A DNA stretch of 64,000 nucleotides, from contig NZ_LVZK01000001.1 in the NCBI RefSeq assembly GCF_001652275.1, forward strand, positions 1,116,001 through 1,180,000, written 5' to 3'. The position numbers and the translations under genes were made by a program. Every line of letters starts with the position of its first letter. Position 1 is the first letter of the stretch. The notes beneath the pieces were generated by a model. The model made no database searches. It saw only the letters and a program-made list of their open reading frames with translations, and was not told where the DNA came from. The DNA comes from Peptidiphaga gingivicola. GTDB lineage: Bacteria > Actinomycetota > Actinomycetes > Actinomycetales > Actinomycetaceae. Of this stretch, positions 8,612-16,234 are shown one piece after another.

Positions 8612-8710
8612 CTCGGCGCGAGGGCCGCTCGAGACCTTCTAGGCCTCGGCGCGAGGGCCGCTCGAGACCTTCTAGGCCTCGGCGCGAGGGCCGCTCGAGA
8701 CCTTCTAGGC
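8612..8710. repeat. Three exact 33-bp tandem repeats containing the ATPase stop codon
   Basis: Perfect copies at 8612-8644, 8645-8677 and 8678-8710. The unit is 11 codons long. Read on the minus strand in the ATPase frame, each copy supplies the residues AEA followed by a TAG stop. The ATPase ends at the TAG of the outermost copy, and two further in-frame stops follow. Each unit contains CCTCG-GCG-CGAGG, a short hairpin, and the palindrome CTCGAG. Confidence 0.95.
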
Positions 8711-10633
8711 CTCGGCACCGCCCGATCGTTTCCCGAGGCGCGTGCGCCTTCGCACCGTTTTCCCGGGAATGAGCCGTGCGGAGTTCAGGATGAAAGCCGT
8801 CTCGCTTCCCACGTGGACGATCGCTGCGAGCACCGGCGTGAGGATCCCCGCCGCAGCCAGCGCCATTCCGACGAGATCGACCGCGACGGTGCCGACGAAG
8901 TTGAACGTCACGATCGCCCGCGCACGCCGGGCGACGCGCACGGTCGAGGCAAGATCCGCCGGATCGGAGGCAACGAGCACGACGTCCGCGCTGTCTCGGG
9001 CGACGTCGGTCCCGCTGCCCATGGCGATGCCGACGTCGGCCCGGGCGAGCGACGGCGCGTCGTTGACGCCGTCGCCGATCATCGCCACCTTGCGCCCCGC
9101 GGCCCTCAACGAATCGATGAAGGCCGTTTTCTGCTCGGGAAGAAGCTCGGCTCGGCAGTCGTCGATGCCGAGCCGAGCGCCGACTGCGCGCGCGGCGCCC
9201 GCCCCGTCCCCGGTCACCATGGCGACCTGCAGCCCCATGCCCTTCAGCTCGGCGACCGCGGCTGCCGCGCCGGGCCGAACGGCGTCGGCCAAGATTGCGG
9301 TTGCGCGGTACGCGCCGTCCACGCTCACGTGAATGGGGGAGCCCTCAACGTCGCCGGAATCGGGGGCGTCCGCCACAAGCGACGAGTTGCCGGCGACGAC
9401 GGTGCGCCCTCCGACTCGTGCGACGACCCCCATGCCCGGGCGATACTCGAAGGAGTCGGGCGCCCCTGCGGCCGTCCCGCGCTCGCGGAGATGCTCGACC
9501 ACGGCCTTGGCCAGCGGGTGCTCCGAATAGGATTCCGCCGTCGCCAGCAGAAACAGGAGTTCCTCTTCGTCGATTCCGGGGACGACGTCGATGCGTTGAA
9601 CGACGGGGGCTCCCGACGTCAGTGTTCCCGTCTTGTCGAAGACCGCGGTTTCGACTTCGGAGAGCGCCTCGAGGTGTGCACCGTCTTTGACGAACGCCCC
9701 GCTGTGTGCCGCCCTCGCGATCGCGGCGAGAACGGCGAGGGGAGTTCCGGCGGCGATTCCGCACGCCCCCGCCACGACGACCACGGAGATAGTCGTCGTC
9801 CAGTTCGAGGTCGCAACATAGGTCGCTGCCGCAGCGGCGAGCGCGATGTAGACGAGGTAGGCGGCGAATCGGTCGGCGAGCCTGACGACCGGGGCCCGCG
9901 AAGACTGCGCCTGCCTGATCGCTTCGACGATTTTGCCATACGAGGATTCCCCTCCCACGCGCTCGGCGCAAACCTCCAGCGCGCCGACCAGATTGATCGA
10001 TCCGGCGAAAACGGCGTCCCCGCTTCCCACGTCCGCCGGGAGCGGCTCGCCCGTAATACGCGATTGGTCGACGGAGGATTCGCCGGCCGTCACGACGCCG
10101 TCCACGGGAATGCGCCCGCCGGGGCTGACGATGACGACGTTCCCGGGCTCGACATCGGCCAAGGGGACGGAAACGGCGCTCTCGCCCTCGCGTATGCGCA
10201 CAGTCTGCGGGAGGAAGGCCATAAGATCGGTCAAAGCGTCGTGCCCCCGCTCGACGGACAGGTCTTCGAGAATTTCGGCGGCCAGAACGAAAGCGGTGAC
10301 GACCAAGGCCGTGAGCCACTCGCCGATGGCCGCCGCGGCGACGATCGCAATGAGCATCGACAGCTCCATGCTCATCCTGGCGTGTCGGATATCGCCCCAG
10401 GCTTCGACTGCAATCGGAAAACAGCCTGCGATAAGGCCCGCGACGGCGGCCGCGGGGAAGTCTTTCGTAGGTTGGGTCACGCCTAGGGCCAGCAGGACTG
10501 CGCAAAGTGTGACGAAGAGTGTGCGAAGGGCGTCCCGAGGATCGATTTTTGTCAGTAGATTTCTCGAAGTTGGATTTTGATCAATGTTGGAATCCATATG
10601 TGTTTCCGTTTGGTGTTTGGATTGTTCCTGCAT
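8705..10633 (-). CDS. P1B-type heavy-metal ATPase with CGI in place of the CPC motif
   Basis: A membrane metal pump of the CadA/ZntA/CopA class, about 642 residues. It has all P-type motifs: ITGEP in the actuator domain, the phosphorylated aspartate in VFDKTGTLTS (about residue 333), SEHPLAKA (the P1B HP signature) and MIGDGVNDAP. In the sixth helix the metal-binding CPC reads GACGIAAGTP, so the proline and second cysteine are lost. No N-terminal CxxC heavy-metal domain is present. Starts are uncertain: ATG at 10633, ATG at 10597 (weak GGAAA upstream) or an in-frame TTG at 10747; I used 10633. The gene is divergent from a two-component system. Its metal is unknown. Confidence 0.9.
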   Translation of the reverse strand: MQEQSKHQTETHMDSNIDQNPTSRNLLTKIDPRDALRTLFVTLCAVLLALGVTQPTKDFPAAAVAGLIAGCFPIAVEAWGDIRHARMSMELSMLIAIVAAAAIGEWLTALVVTAFVLAAEILEDLSVERGHDALTDLMAFLPQTVRIREGESAVSVPLADVEPGNVVIVSPGGRIPVDGVVTAGESSVDQSRITGEPLPADVGSGDAVFAGSINLVGALEVCAERVGGESSYGKIVEAIRQAQSSRAPVVRLADRFAAYLVYIALAAAAATYVATSNWTTTISVVVVAGACGIAAGTPLAVLAAIARAAHSGAFVKDGAHLEALSEVETAVFDKTGTLTSGAPVVQRIDVVPGIDEEELLFLLATAESYSEHPLAKAVVEHLRERGTAAGAPDSFEYRPGMGVVARVGGRTVVAGNSSLVADAPDSGDVEGSPIHVSVDGAYRATAILADAVRPGAAAAVAELKGMGLQVAMVTGDGAGAARAVGARLGIDDCRAELLPEQKTAFIDSLRAAGRKVAMIGDGVNDAPSLARADVGIAMGSGTDVARDSADVVLVASDPADLASTVRVARRARAIVTFNFVGTVAVDLVGMALAAAGILTPVLAAIVHVGSETAFILNSARLIPGKTVRRRTRLGKRSGGAEA

Positions 10634-10706
10634 GTCCTCGGGTGCGTCGAGCCCTACTAATGTACCACTGTGGCCGCAACGTCGTCTGTAGAACTTTTGG
10701 AATACC

Positions 10707-10716
10707 GTGTATACAC
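10707..10716. promoter_or_regulatory. Perfect palindrome GTGTATACAC in divergent intergenic region
   Basis: A 10-base palindrome lies between the P1B ATPase (minus) and the sensor-kinase gene (plus). The two genes are separated by about 210 bases, depending on the ATPase start. The position suits an operator for either gene. No regulator can be assigned from sequence. Confidence 0.4.
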
Positions 10717-10841
10717 ACAGGTGTTCGGAGGTTTGCGGGGTATTCAAACGGTTACTATGCCGGTAAACTGGTTATTCCGTAGAACACGTCGCGTCGGGGC
10801 AAGCGTGACGTGCACGGTAGTAGCGCTGTGGAGGAGTGCAT

Positions 10842-12131
10842 ATGGAACGGGCCGCAGAAGTGGTCGAGCGTATCTCACCGAAACGCTCCCACTCCGGTTC
10901 AGCTGTGCGAGTCGCGAGCGACGGCGCAGCTGGGGCGGCCGACGACGTCGCCGAACGCGCTCAACGTTCGCGCGATCGGCTTCGCGCTTTTGTGGGTCTC
11001 TCCCTCGGGGCGACCCTGCTTGTTCTCACCCTCTTTCTGGCCCCTCGGACCTTGGAATCCTGGCCCAATGCCGCCGTCGCGGTCACGGCGTGCTTCGCGG
11101 TAGCCTTGTCCGGCAGGTATCCGGTTGCCGGGGCTTGCGTCGAAGCCGTCGCGTTCGCCATGGTCTGGCTGACGCCGGACATCACGATCTCGCTGTCGTC
11201 GATGTCTATGTTCCTTGTCACCTCGATGGTCATCTGGTCTGGGCGGCGCGCGGTCATCTTTGTCGCCACGCCCTGGTACCTGGCGTCCGTCGTCGCCGTG
11301 AACGCGACGAGCGCGGCGGATCAAGAGGAACTCGTCAAAGGGACCCTCGTGTGGTTGGCCTTCGAGATGATCTTCGTGCTCATCGGCGAGCTACTGCTGC
11401 GCCAGCGCATGGCGAACGTCAAACTCGAAGAGAGGCGGCGGGCCGAGCTGGCCGCCCAGCGCCGAGCCATCGCGCGGGAGCTTCACGACACCGCCGTCTA
11501 TTCGGCCACGATGGTCGTCATGAGGGCCGAGGCGGCCAAACTTCGCAAGGGAGTGGACCCCCAGCTTGCGGAGGACCTCGAGTTCATCGCGCGGACCGGG
11601 CGCGCCGCAACGGCGGATCTGAGGCATATGCTCGAGCTTTTGCGTGCCACGGACAGTCTTGACCCGGCGTTTGAGGCGGACGTGGCCACCCGCTTCACGA
11701 TTCGCGACAAGCCCCCGGCGGAGGCGATCGACGAACAGATAGGGAAGGTGAAGGCAGCCGGTTTGAAGGTCCAGGCTGCCGTGGACGGAGACCTCTCAAG
11801 GCTTCCCGAGGTCGTGGCGGCGACCTTTTCGCGCATAGTCACGGAAGCGTGCTCGAACATCGTCAAGCACGCCGATCGTCGTGGGCCCGTGACGATCATG
11901 GTGGAAGTCGGCGCTTACGCCGTCGACGCCATATTCATCAACATTGTGCCTTCGCCCGGCGACGGGCTGGACGCGCTAAGCGGCTTTCCCACCGACCGTT
12001 CGGACGTGAAAGTCAAACATTTCGGATTGGCCGGCCAACAAGAGCGCGTAGAGGCTCTTGGCGGGGTGATTCGAGTCTCACAAGTTTCCGACCGGTGGAT
12101 CGTTCGAGTATCCATCCCCCTGCACGGCTGA
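10842..12131 (+). CDS. Two-component sensor histidine kinase (HisKA_3, NarL partner type)
   Basis: A 429-residue membrane kinase. The N-terminal half has about five hydrophobic segments (residues about 50-185) and no large extracellular domain, so it may sense within the membrane. The dimerisation helix ends in the H-box ARELHDTAVY with phospho-acceptor His215. The ATPase domain follows, with TEACSNIVKHA as the N-box and a HFGLAGQQERVEALGG segment. I chose the ATG at 10842 because GAGGAG lies upstream; a GTG two codons earlier is also possible. The response regulator gene follows 18 bases later. A histidine-aspartate pair of this class often controls peptide, antibiotic or cell-envelope responses. 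Confidence 0.9.
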   Translation: MERAAEVVERISPKRSHSGSAVRVASDGAAGAADDVAERAQRSRDRLRAFVGLSLGATLLVLTLFLAPRTLESWPNAAVAVTACFAVALSGRYPVAGACVEAVAFAMVWLTPDITISLSSMSMFLVTSMVIWSGRRAVIFVATPWYLASVVAVNATSAADQEELVKGTLVWLAFEMIFVLIGELLLRQRMANVKLEERRRAELAAQRRAIARELHDTAVYSATMVVMRAEAAKLRKGVDPQLAEDLEFIARTGRAATADLRHMLELLRATDSLDPAFEADVATRFTIRDKPPAEAIDEQIGKVKAAGLKVQAAVDGDLSRLPEVVAATFSRIVTEACSNIVKHADRRGPVTIMVEVGAYAVDAIFINIVPSPGDGLDALSGFPTDRSDVKVKHFGLAGQQERVEALGGVIRVSQVSDRWIVRVSIPLHG

Positions 12132-12149
12132 AAGCCAGGAGAGACGAAC

Positions 12150-12857
12150 ATGAAAGAATCCGAACGATTGGCGCGAGGCGCCCGCAAAGGCGGGCCTGGC
12201 GCGGATCGCAAGAAAGCCATCAGAGTGGTCGTCGTCGACGACGACGAGGAGGTTCGCAAAAACATCGCGACCTTTCTGGAAACCGCCGAGGACATACAGA
12301 TCGTGGGCATGGGGGAGAACGGCATGGAGGCCGTTCGGCTGGTCGGCAGGCTCGATCCCGACATCCTCGTGACGGATATCCGGATGCCCCTCATGGACGG
12401 CATTACTGCGAGCGAACAGGTCAAGGCCCTTTATCCCGACACGAAGATCCTTCTGCTCACCACTTTCGACGACGACGAAGCGATGCTCTCCGGCCTTCAG
12501 GCCGGAGCCGGCGCCTACCTTTTGAAGAACACGTCTCCGGAAGACATCGTCAAAAGCATCAGAGAAGTCTCCTCCGGCGGCACAGTCGTCTCTCCCGGTC
12601 CGACGTCGCGCTTGGTGAAGAACTACCTGGTGCCCTTGCCGCCCGACTCCGGGGTCAACGTCCAGTTCTCCAAGCGGGAGATGGACGTTCTCAGGCTCTT
12701 GTGCCAGGCGCATTCGAACTCGGAGATAGCTGCGCAGCTGTACGTTCAAGAATCGACGGTCAAAACGCACATCTCCTCGATTATGGCCAAGCTCGAGGTC
12801 AACAGCAGGCTCAAGGTGGTTGTCCGCGCCTACGAGCTGGGTCTTGTCCGGCATTGA
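12150..12857 (+). CDS. NarL/LuxR-family response regulator
   Basis: A 235-residue transcription factor. The receiver domain (residues about 24-145) has the acidic pocket VVVVDDDEE, the phosphorylated Asp76 in LVTDIRMPLMDG, a conserved LLTTFDDD segment and LLKNTSPE with the conserved lysine. The GerE-type helix-turn-helix is C-terminal (FSKREMDVLRLLCQAHSNSE, then STVKTHISSIMAKL). It is cotranscribed with the upstream kinase. The next gene downstream encodes a small secreted peptide, which is an obvious candidate target or signal. Confidence 0.93.
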   Translation: MKESERLARGARKGGPGADRKKAIRVVVVDDDEEVRKNIATFLETAEDIQIVGMGENGMEAVRLVGRLDPDILVTDIRMPLMDGITASEQVKALYPDTKILLLTTFDDDEAMLSGLQAGAGAYLLKNTSPEDIVKSIREVSSGGTVVSPGPTSRLVKNYLVPLPPDSGVNVQFSKREMDVLRLLCQAHSNSEIAAQLYVQESTVKTHISSIMAKLEVNSRLKVVVRAYELGLVRH

Positions 12858-12879
12858 AAAGACGGGCAAAAGTCGGGTT

Positions 12880-12908
12880 TTGACAAGCTTTTCGTTTTTT
12901 CCTACTTT
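12880..12908 (+). promoter_or_regulatory. Candidate promoter of the secreted-peptide gene
   Basis: A consensus TTGACA (12880-12885), a 17-base spacer and TACTTT (12903-12908) lie in a locally AT-rich stretch just after the response regulator. The leader of about 60 bases contains a small hairpin (AGCCG/CGGCT, 12916-12934). A second possible -10, TATAGA, occurs at 12944-12949. Confidence 0.5.
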
Positions 12909-12973
12909 TGGGGGAAGCCGAAGGCTCTCCGGCTGAGTAAGCTTATAGACATCACGTATAGGAGGTAATACGG

Positions 12974-13207
12974 ATGAAGACTTTGGGCATCGCCGCTGCG
13001 GCGTCAATCGCCTTCACGGCATCGCTTCTGCCGTTCGGAGGCGAATCCTACGCGGCAACGAATGCACACGTCGGGGCCGCTCAGAGCGAACTGCTCGCAA
13101 AAGGCGGCGCTTCGCAACCTGAGTTCTTCTGCACCATGCCATGGACTAGGAGCTGGAGAATCATGTGCGGGACCGAGTACAGGCGAGTATGGCGCTCGTG
13201 GTTCTAG
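12974..13207 (+). CDS. Small secreted Trp/Arg-rich peptide with two cysteines
   Basis: A 77-residue precursor with a strong AGGAGG (12960-12965) 8 bases before the ATG. Residues 1-27 form a signal peptide: MKT start, Ala-rich hydrophobic core, SYA-A cleavage site. The predicted mature peptide is 50 residues with net charge about +3. Four tryptophans and five arginines crowd the C-terminal half, and the two cysteines (C26 and C38 of the mature form) could close a disulfide loop, CTMPWTRSWRIMC. It ends RRVWRSWF. I do not recognise the family. Its position after a two-component operon suggests a signalling or antimicrobial peptide under that system (inference). No processing or immunity gene is adjacent. 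Confidence 0.7.
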   Translation: MKTLGIAAAASIAFTASLLPFGGESYAATNAHVGAAQSELLAKGGASQPEFFCTMPWTRSWRIMCGTEYRRVWRSWF

Positions 13208-13229
13208 CACCGCGATAAAAGATCTTAGC

Positions 13230-13330
13230 GACGAAAATAGCTGAATAGACCAGGTAATCGATTCGGAGCTTTATGCCCGAGTCCTTGGCCGATCGCACCT
13301 CGGTGCGGGAAGCCGAGAGTTATTTTCGTC
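13230..13330. other. Inverted-repeat element (10-bp perfect arms) after the peptide gene
   Basis: GACGAAAATA at 13230-13239 is exactly complementary to TATTTTCGTC at 13321-13330, and pairing extends three further bases with one mismatch. The intervening 81 bases contain an inner hairpin with stem CGCAC/GTGCG and loop CTCG. It could be a structured RNA, a 3' UTR element of the peptide mRNA, or a small mobile-element remnant. Confidence 0.45.
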
Positions 13331-13356
13331 CTTGCCGGTGGCAGTCGATTGACTAG
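13273..13356 (+). CDS. Possible 27-residue small ORF
   Basis: ATG at 13273 preceded by CGGAGC with a 3-base gap after the core. It encodes 27 residues that start MPESLADRTS and end YFRPCRWQSID. It lies within the inverted-repeat element just after the secreted-peptide gene and shares with that peptide an aromatic/Arg/Cys C-terminal flavour. It has no signal peptide. It may be fortuitous. Confidence 0.2.
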   Translation: MPESLADRTSVREAESYFRPCRWQSID

Positions 13357-13410
13357 GTCTCGATGCCGCCATTGCGCTCAGGGTGATGCGTGACACCCGC
13401 AGCGCACCTT

Positions 13411-13441
13411 GGGGCCCGGGCGAGCGTGACGCCCGGGCCCC
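13411..13441 (+). terminator. Strong GC hairpin terminator
   Basis: GGGGCCCGGGC (13411-13421), a 9-base loop, and the exact complement GCCCGGGCCCC (13431-13441). There is no T-tract, as is common in actinobacteria. It would end transcription from the two-component/peptide region before the M48 gene. Confidence 0.7.
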
Positions 13442-13582
13442 AACATGTCTGCCCGGGAGCCGGTCCCTTCTAATTGGAGGGCCGTGCTGCTCGGACCGGA
13501 ATTCGTGCTCCCCAAAGCGGGGCCCGGGCCTCTAGAATTGTCGGGCGACCCTCTGCGAAACGAAGCGGCGGCCTATCTTCGT

Positions 13583-13610
13583 TTGAGCCGAGATTCTCCG
13601 TTGGTAATGT
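13583..13610 (+). promoter_or_regulatory. Promoter of leaderless M48 protease gene
   Basis: TTGAGC (13583-13588), a 16-base spacer and TAATGT (13605-13610), then 7 bases to the ATG at 13618. No ribosome binding site is visible, so translation probably starts at the 5' end of the mRNA. Confidence 0.55.
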
Positions 13611-13617
13611 AAAGCGC

Positions 13618-14793
13618 ATGAACACCTCACAGCCGTCGATTTGGAACGGCCCCACGGTTTACGGACTCTTCGGACGCCCAGCGTTGCGCCATCCTTGGGA
13701 GCTGCGTCTTCTGGCCGCGGCCGCCCTTGCAACCCTCGGAGCCATTGCCTTCTACTGGTGGCTGCTCACCGCCCCGGACGCCGTGTGCGAGGGCGGGTTC
13801 GAGGTTTTGCTGTCGCAAGGCTACTTCAGATTTCTTCCCAAGGGCTGCGGGCGCTTTAGAACGTCGGCGGATATCTTCGGCGTCGTCCTGTTTGTGATGA
13901 TCTGCGTCGCCGTGGGAATCTGGGGAGTCAGAGCCTTTGTCTATGCCAATCTACGTTCGCGGGGCGTGCGCATGAGTCCGACGCAATTCCCCGAGGGATA
14001 TCGGATGGTCGTCGAAGCGGCCGAGCGGACGGGGCTGCGAAAAGTGCCCGACGCCTATGTGCTCCTCGGCAACGGGAGGATCAACGCCTACGCCTCCGGG
14101 CACGGTCATCGACGTTTCGTCGCCGTCTATTCTGATCTTTTCGAGATCGGAGGCGCCGCGCGCGACCCGGAGGCCCTGCGATTCGTCATCAATCACGAGG
14201 TCGGCCATCTCGCTGCGGGGCACGTGAGTTACTTTCGGCTCCTGGCCATGTCGGTGGGCAGCCTGGTCCCGTTCCTCGGCACTGCTCTTTCTCGCGCCCA
14301 GGAATACACGGCAGACAACTACGGGTACGAGGGCGCGCCCGCGGGCGCCCCCGGAATGATCGGGGTTCTGAGCGCGGGAAAATACCTCGGCGCACAGGTA
14401 AACTTCAACGACATGGCCGACAGGGCGGCGACCGAGCGGGGCTTTTGGCTCCATCTCGTTGCATGGTTCACGACCCATCCGATTCTCACATGGCGTGCGC
14501 ACGCCCTTCGAGACCGCAGCAGGCCCGGCCGTCTCATGGTCAAGCCTCCCTTGCGCAGCGCCCTCTGTCACTCTCCGCTTCCAGCCGGATCCGATCGCCG
14601 CGACGGTTGGCCGCCCCCAGCTTGGGCCGCGGAGCGCCTTCGAACCGTCAAGCCGTTGACCGACGAGGAACAATTCGGGCGTTACCCGGGCCGGACGTAT
14701 ACGACGCCGCCGAACGCCCTGCGGTTGAGCGATCCGGCCGGGGTTCCCGCCGCTTGGAATCCTTCGGACGGCGACCCCGCCGAGAGGGCGTGA
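13618..14793 (+). CDS. M48-family membrane zinc metallopeptidase
   Basis: A 391-residue membrane protease of the HtpX/Ste24 family. Hydrophobic segments lie at about residues 30-50 and 86-108. The zinc site is INHEVGH (His193, Glu194, His197), with a second hydrophobic stretch after it and the third ligand Glu229 in RAQEYTADNYG. It probably cleaves misfolded or signalling membrane proteins. I chose the ATG at 13618 because an in-frame opening back to 13474 has no ribosome site, while a promoter points exactly at 13618. The C-terminal 60 residues are Pro/Arg-rich and poorly conserved. Confidence 0.88.
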   Translation: MNTSQPSIWNGPTVYGLFGRPALRHPWELRLLAAAALATLGAIAFYWWLLTAPDAVCEGGFEVLLSQGYFRFLPKGCGRFRTSADIFGVVLFVMICVAVGIWGVRAFVYANLRSRGVRMSPTQFPEGYRMVVEAAERTGLRKVPDAYVLLGNGRINAYASGHGHRRFVAVYSDLFEIGGAARDPEALRFVINHEVGHLAAGHVSYFRLLAMSVGSLVPFLGTALSRAQEYTADNYGYEGAPAGAPGMIGVLSAGKYLGAQVNFNDMADRAATERGFWLHLVAWFTTHPILTWRAHALRDRSRPGRLMVKPPLRSALCHSPLPAGSDRRDGWPPPAWAAERLRTVKPLTDEEQFGRYPGRTYTTPPNALRLSDPAGVPAAWNPSDGDPAERA

Positions 14794-14828
14794 TTGGGCC
14801 GCGGGTGAGACTTCGGCCCAGCGAGCCT

Positions 14829-16163
14829 CTAGCGGGGTCCGTTCTCAACCCTGGGTTCGCGAATCCGCGGCTCCAACTGCGGTTTCGCTGCCTCCGGTCC
14901 AAACGCCGGTGCGCGGGTTTTGGACGAGGGCGCGGGCGTCGGAGTAGATGCGTTGACTGGCGGGGCCTTCGTCGCGGAACCGGATTGAGGGCTGGTCGAG
15001 CCGGATTGAGGCCTGAAGGCGGGAGCGTTGGCTCCGAGCCATTCGAGCGCCTTCGGCTGAGCGGAGGTCCACGCATCCCACTTGTGCGAGCTCCCCTTCA
15101 CCTCGACCGATGTGAGCGACGTCGGCGACGCCACCTTCGGGGCAAAGGCGTCGAAGGACTTTCGGAACTTCCCGTCCCCCGCGCCCGAGAGATTCCAGAT
15201 CCTCACGGGCGGGCGGTTGCGCGCCACTTCGTCCGCCAAGACGTAGCCTTCCTGGTTGCTTTCGCCCGATGGGAAAAGAGGCGAGTAGTAACCTGACATC
15301 GAAATCGACGTTCTGAAAAGATCCGGATGCCGCACGGCGAACATGTTGGCGCACCACGCCCCCGCGGAGTAGCCGTAGGTCGCCCAGGCGTCAGATCCCT
15401 CTTCGGTCCGAAGGTTCGTCTTCACCCACGGCACGACGTTCTTCGTGACCCAGGTTTCGATCCCCTTGCCCTGTACGTCCATGCATTCGGTGTCGGCGTC
15501 GTGCGGGAAGACGTTCGGGGAGACGATGATCGAATCGCGGATCTTGCCTGATTTGATCGCCGCGGCGAGGTCGGCGTCGGTATGCAGCGGACTTTCGTAT
15601 CCTTTGGGCGAGCCGGGAACCCCGGGGAAGGCCATGATCACCGTGTAGGCCTTGTTCGGATTGTCCATGTAGCTGGGAGGCAACCACACTCGAGCCCACG
15701 CATCGGCGTCGGACCCCTGCCCGGGGATCTTCGCGGTGATCCACTGGCCGTTCGGAGCTTTCGCGGAAACGCCCGACAGCGCGGAATTGGTCAAGGGCTT
15801 GCGTTGAAGTTCGGTGAACTTGCGGGAATTCGAAGCGCCATTGGAAGGCGTTGTCGTCGCCTTGGCCTGCGGCGTGGCAAGAGCCGCTCCGCCGCCGTAC
15901 TGCGTCGTCGTTCCGCGGTCTGAAGCGTAGCCGAGGAGGTCGCTCCAATCGGAGTACCAGATCGAAAAACGGTTGAAAGCCAAGAAAGCGCTCGAAAAGA
16001 ACAGGAGCGCGCTCAGGGCGACGCCGAGGGCCTGCTGGGCGTAGGCGCGTGCGCCGCTCCAGCGCTTTCTAGGAACGCCGAAAACGGTCCAAACAAAGCA
16101 CACAACGGTGAGTGCGATGACGGTCCACAGCAGGCTTGCCGAGGTGAGAGCGAAGAAAGCCAT
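14829..16163 (-). CDS. Membrane-anchored esterase (antigen 85/putative esterase family)
   Basis: A 444-residue protein with two N-terminal transmembrane helices (residues about 5-28 and 46-66). A linker leads to an extracytoplasmic alpha/beta-hydrolase domain, with AYTVIMAFPGVPG as the core strand and YGYSAGAW holding the nucleophile Ser266. GSSHKWDAW probably carries the catalytic histidine. The last 80 residues are a Ser/Pro/Thr-rich tail. The family includes mycolyltransferases and esterases acting at the cell surface. A mycolate role is not implied here; a wall-lipid or polymer ester is the more general guess. It is convergent with the M48 gene, 35 bases away. Confidence 0.83.
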   Translation of the reverse strand: MAFFALTSASLLWTVIALTVVCFVWTVFGVPRKRWSGARAYAQQALGVALSALLFFSSAFLAFNRFSIWYSDWSDLLGYASDRGTTTQYGGGAALATPQAKATTTPSNGASNSRKFTELQRKPLTNSALSGVSAKAPNGQWITAKIPGQGSDADAWARVWLPPSYMDNPNKAYTVIMAFPGVPGSPKGYESPLHTDADLAAAIKSGKIRDSIIVSPNVFPHDADTECMDVQGKGIETWVTKNVVPWVKTNLRTEEGSDAWATYGYSAGAWCANMFAVRHPDLFRTSISMSGYYSPLFPSGESNQEGYVLADEVARNRPPVRIWNLSGAGDGKFRKSFDAFAPKVASPTSLTSVEVKGSSHKWDAWTSAQPKALEWLGANAPAFRPQSGSTSPQSGSATKAPPVNASTPTPAPSSKTRAPAFGPEAAKPQLEPRIREPRVENGPR

Positions 16164-16171
16164 GAAGAGAA

Positions 16172-16177
16172 ATTATA
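16172..16177 (-). promoter_or_regulatory. Consensus -10 box upstream of esterase gene
   Basis: A perfect TATAAT on the minus strand lies 8 bases before the ATG at 16163, and no Shine-Dalgarno sequence is visible. A leaderless or near-leaderless transcript is likely. Confidence 0.55.
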
Positions 16178-16234
16178 TCTCAAAACTGTGTGTCCACTGA
16201 GAGAATGCCGGCACTGGCTTAGAACTCATCTCGG

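Noticed and set aside
8612-8710. CRISPR array
   Set aside because: The 33-bp units are contiguous with no spacers, and no cas genes are present.
8813-10486. 557-codon open frame on the plus strand, antisense to the metal ATPase
   Set aside because: It is the mirror of a strongly coding GC-rich gene, is Arg/Gly/Asp-rich, and has no ribosome site or domain.
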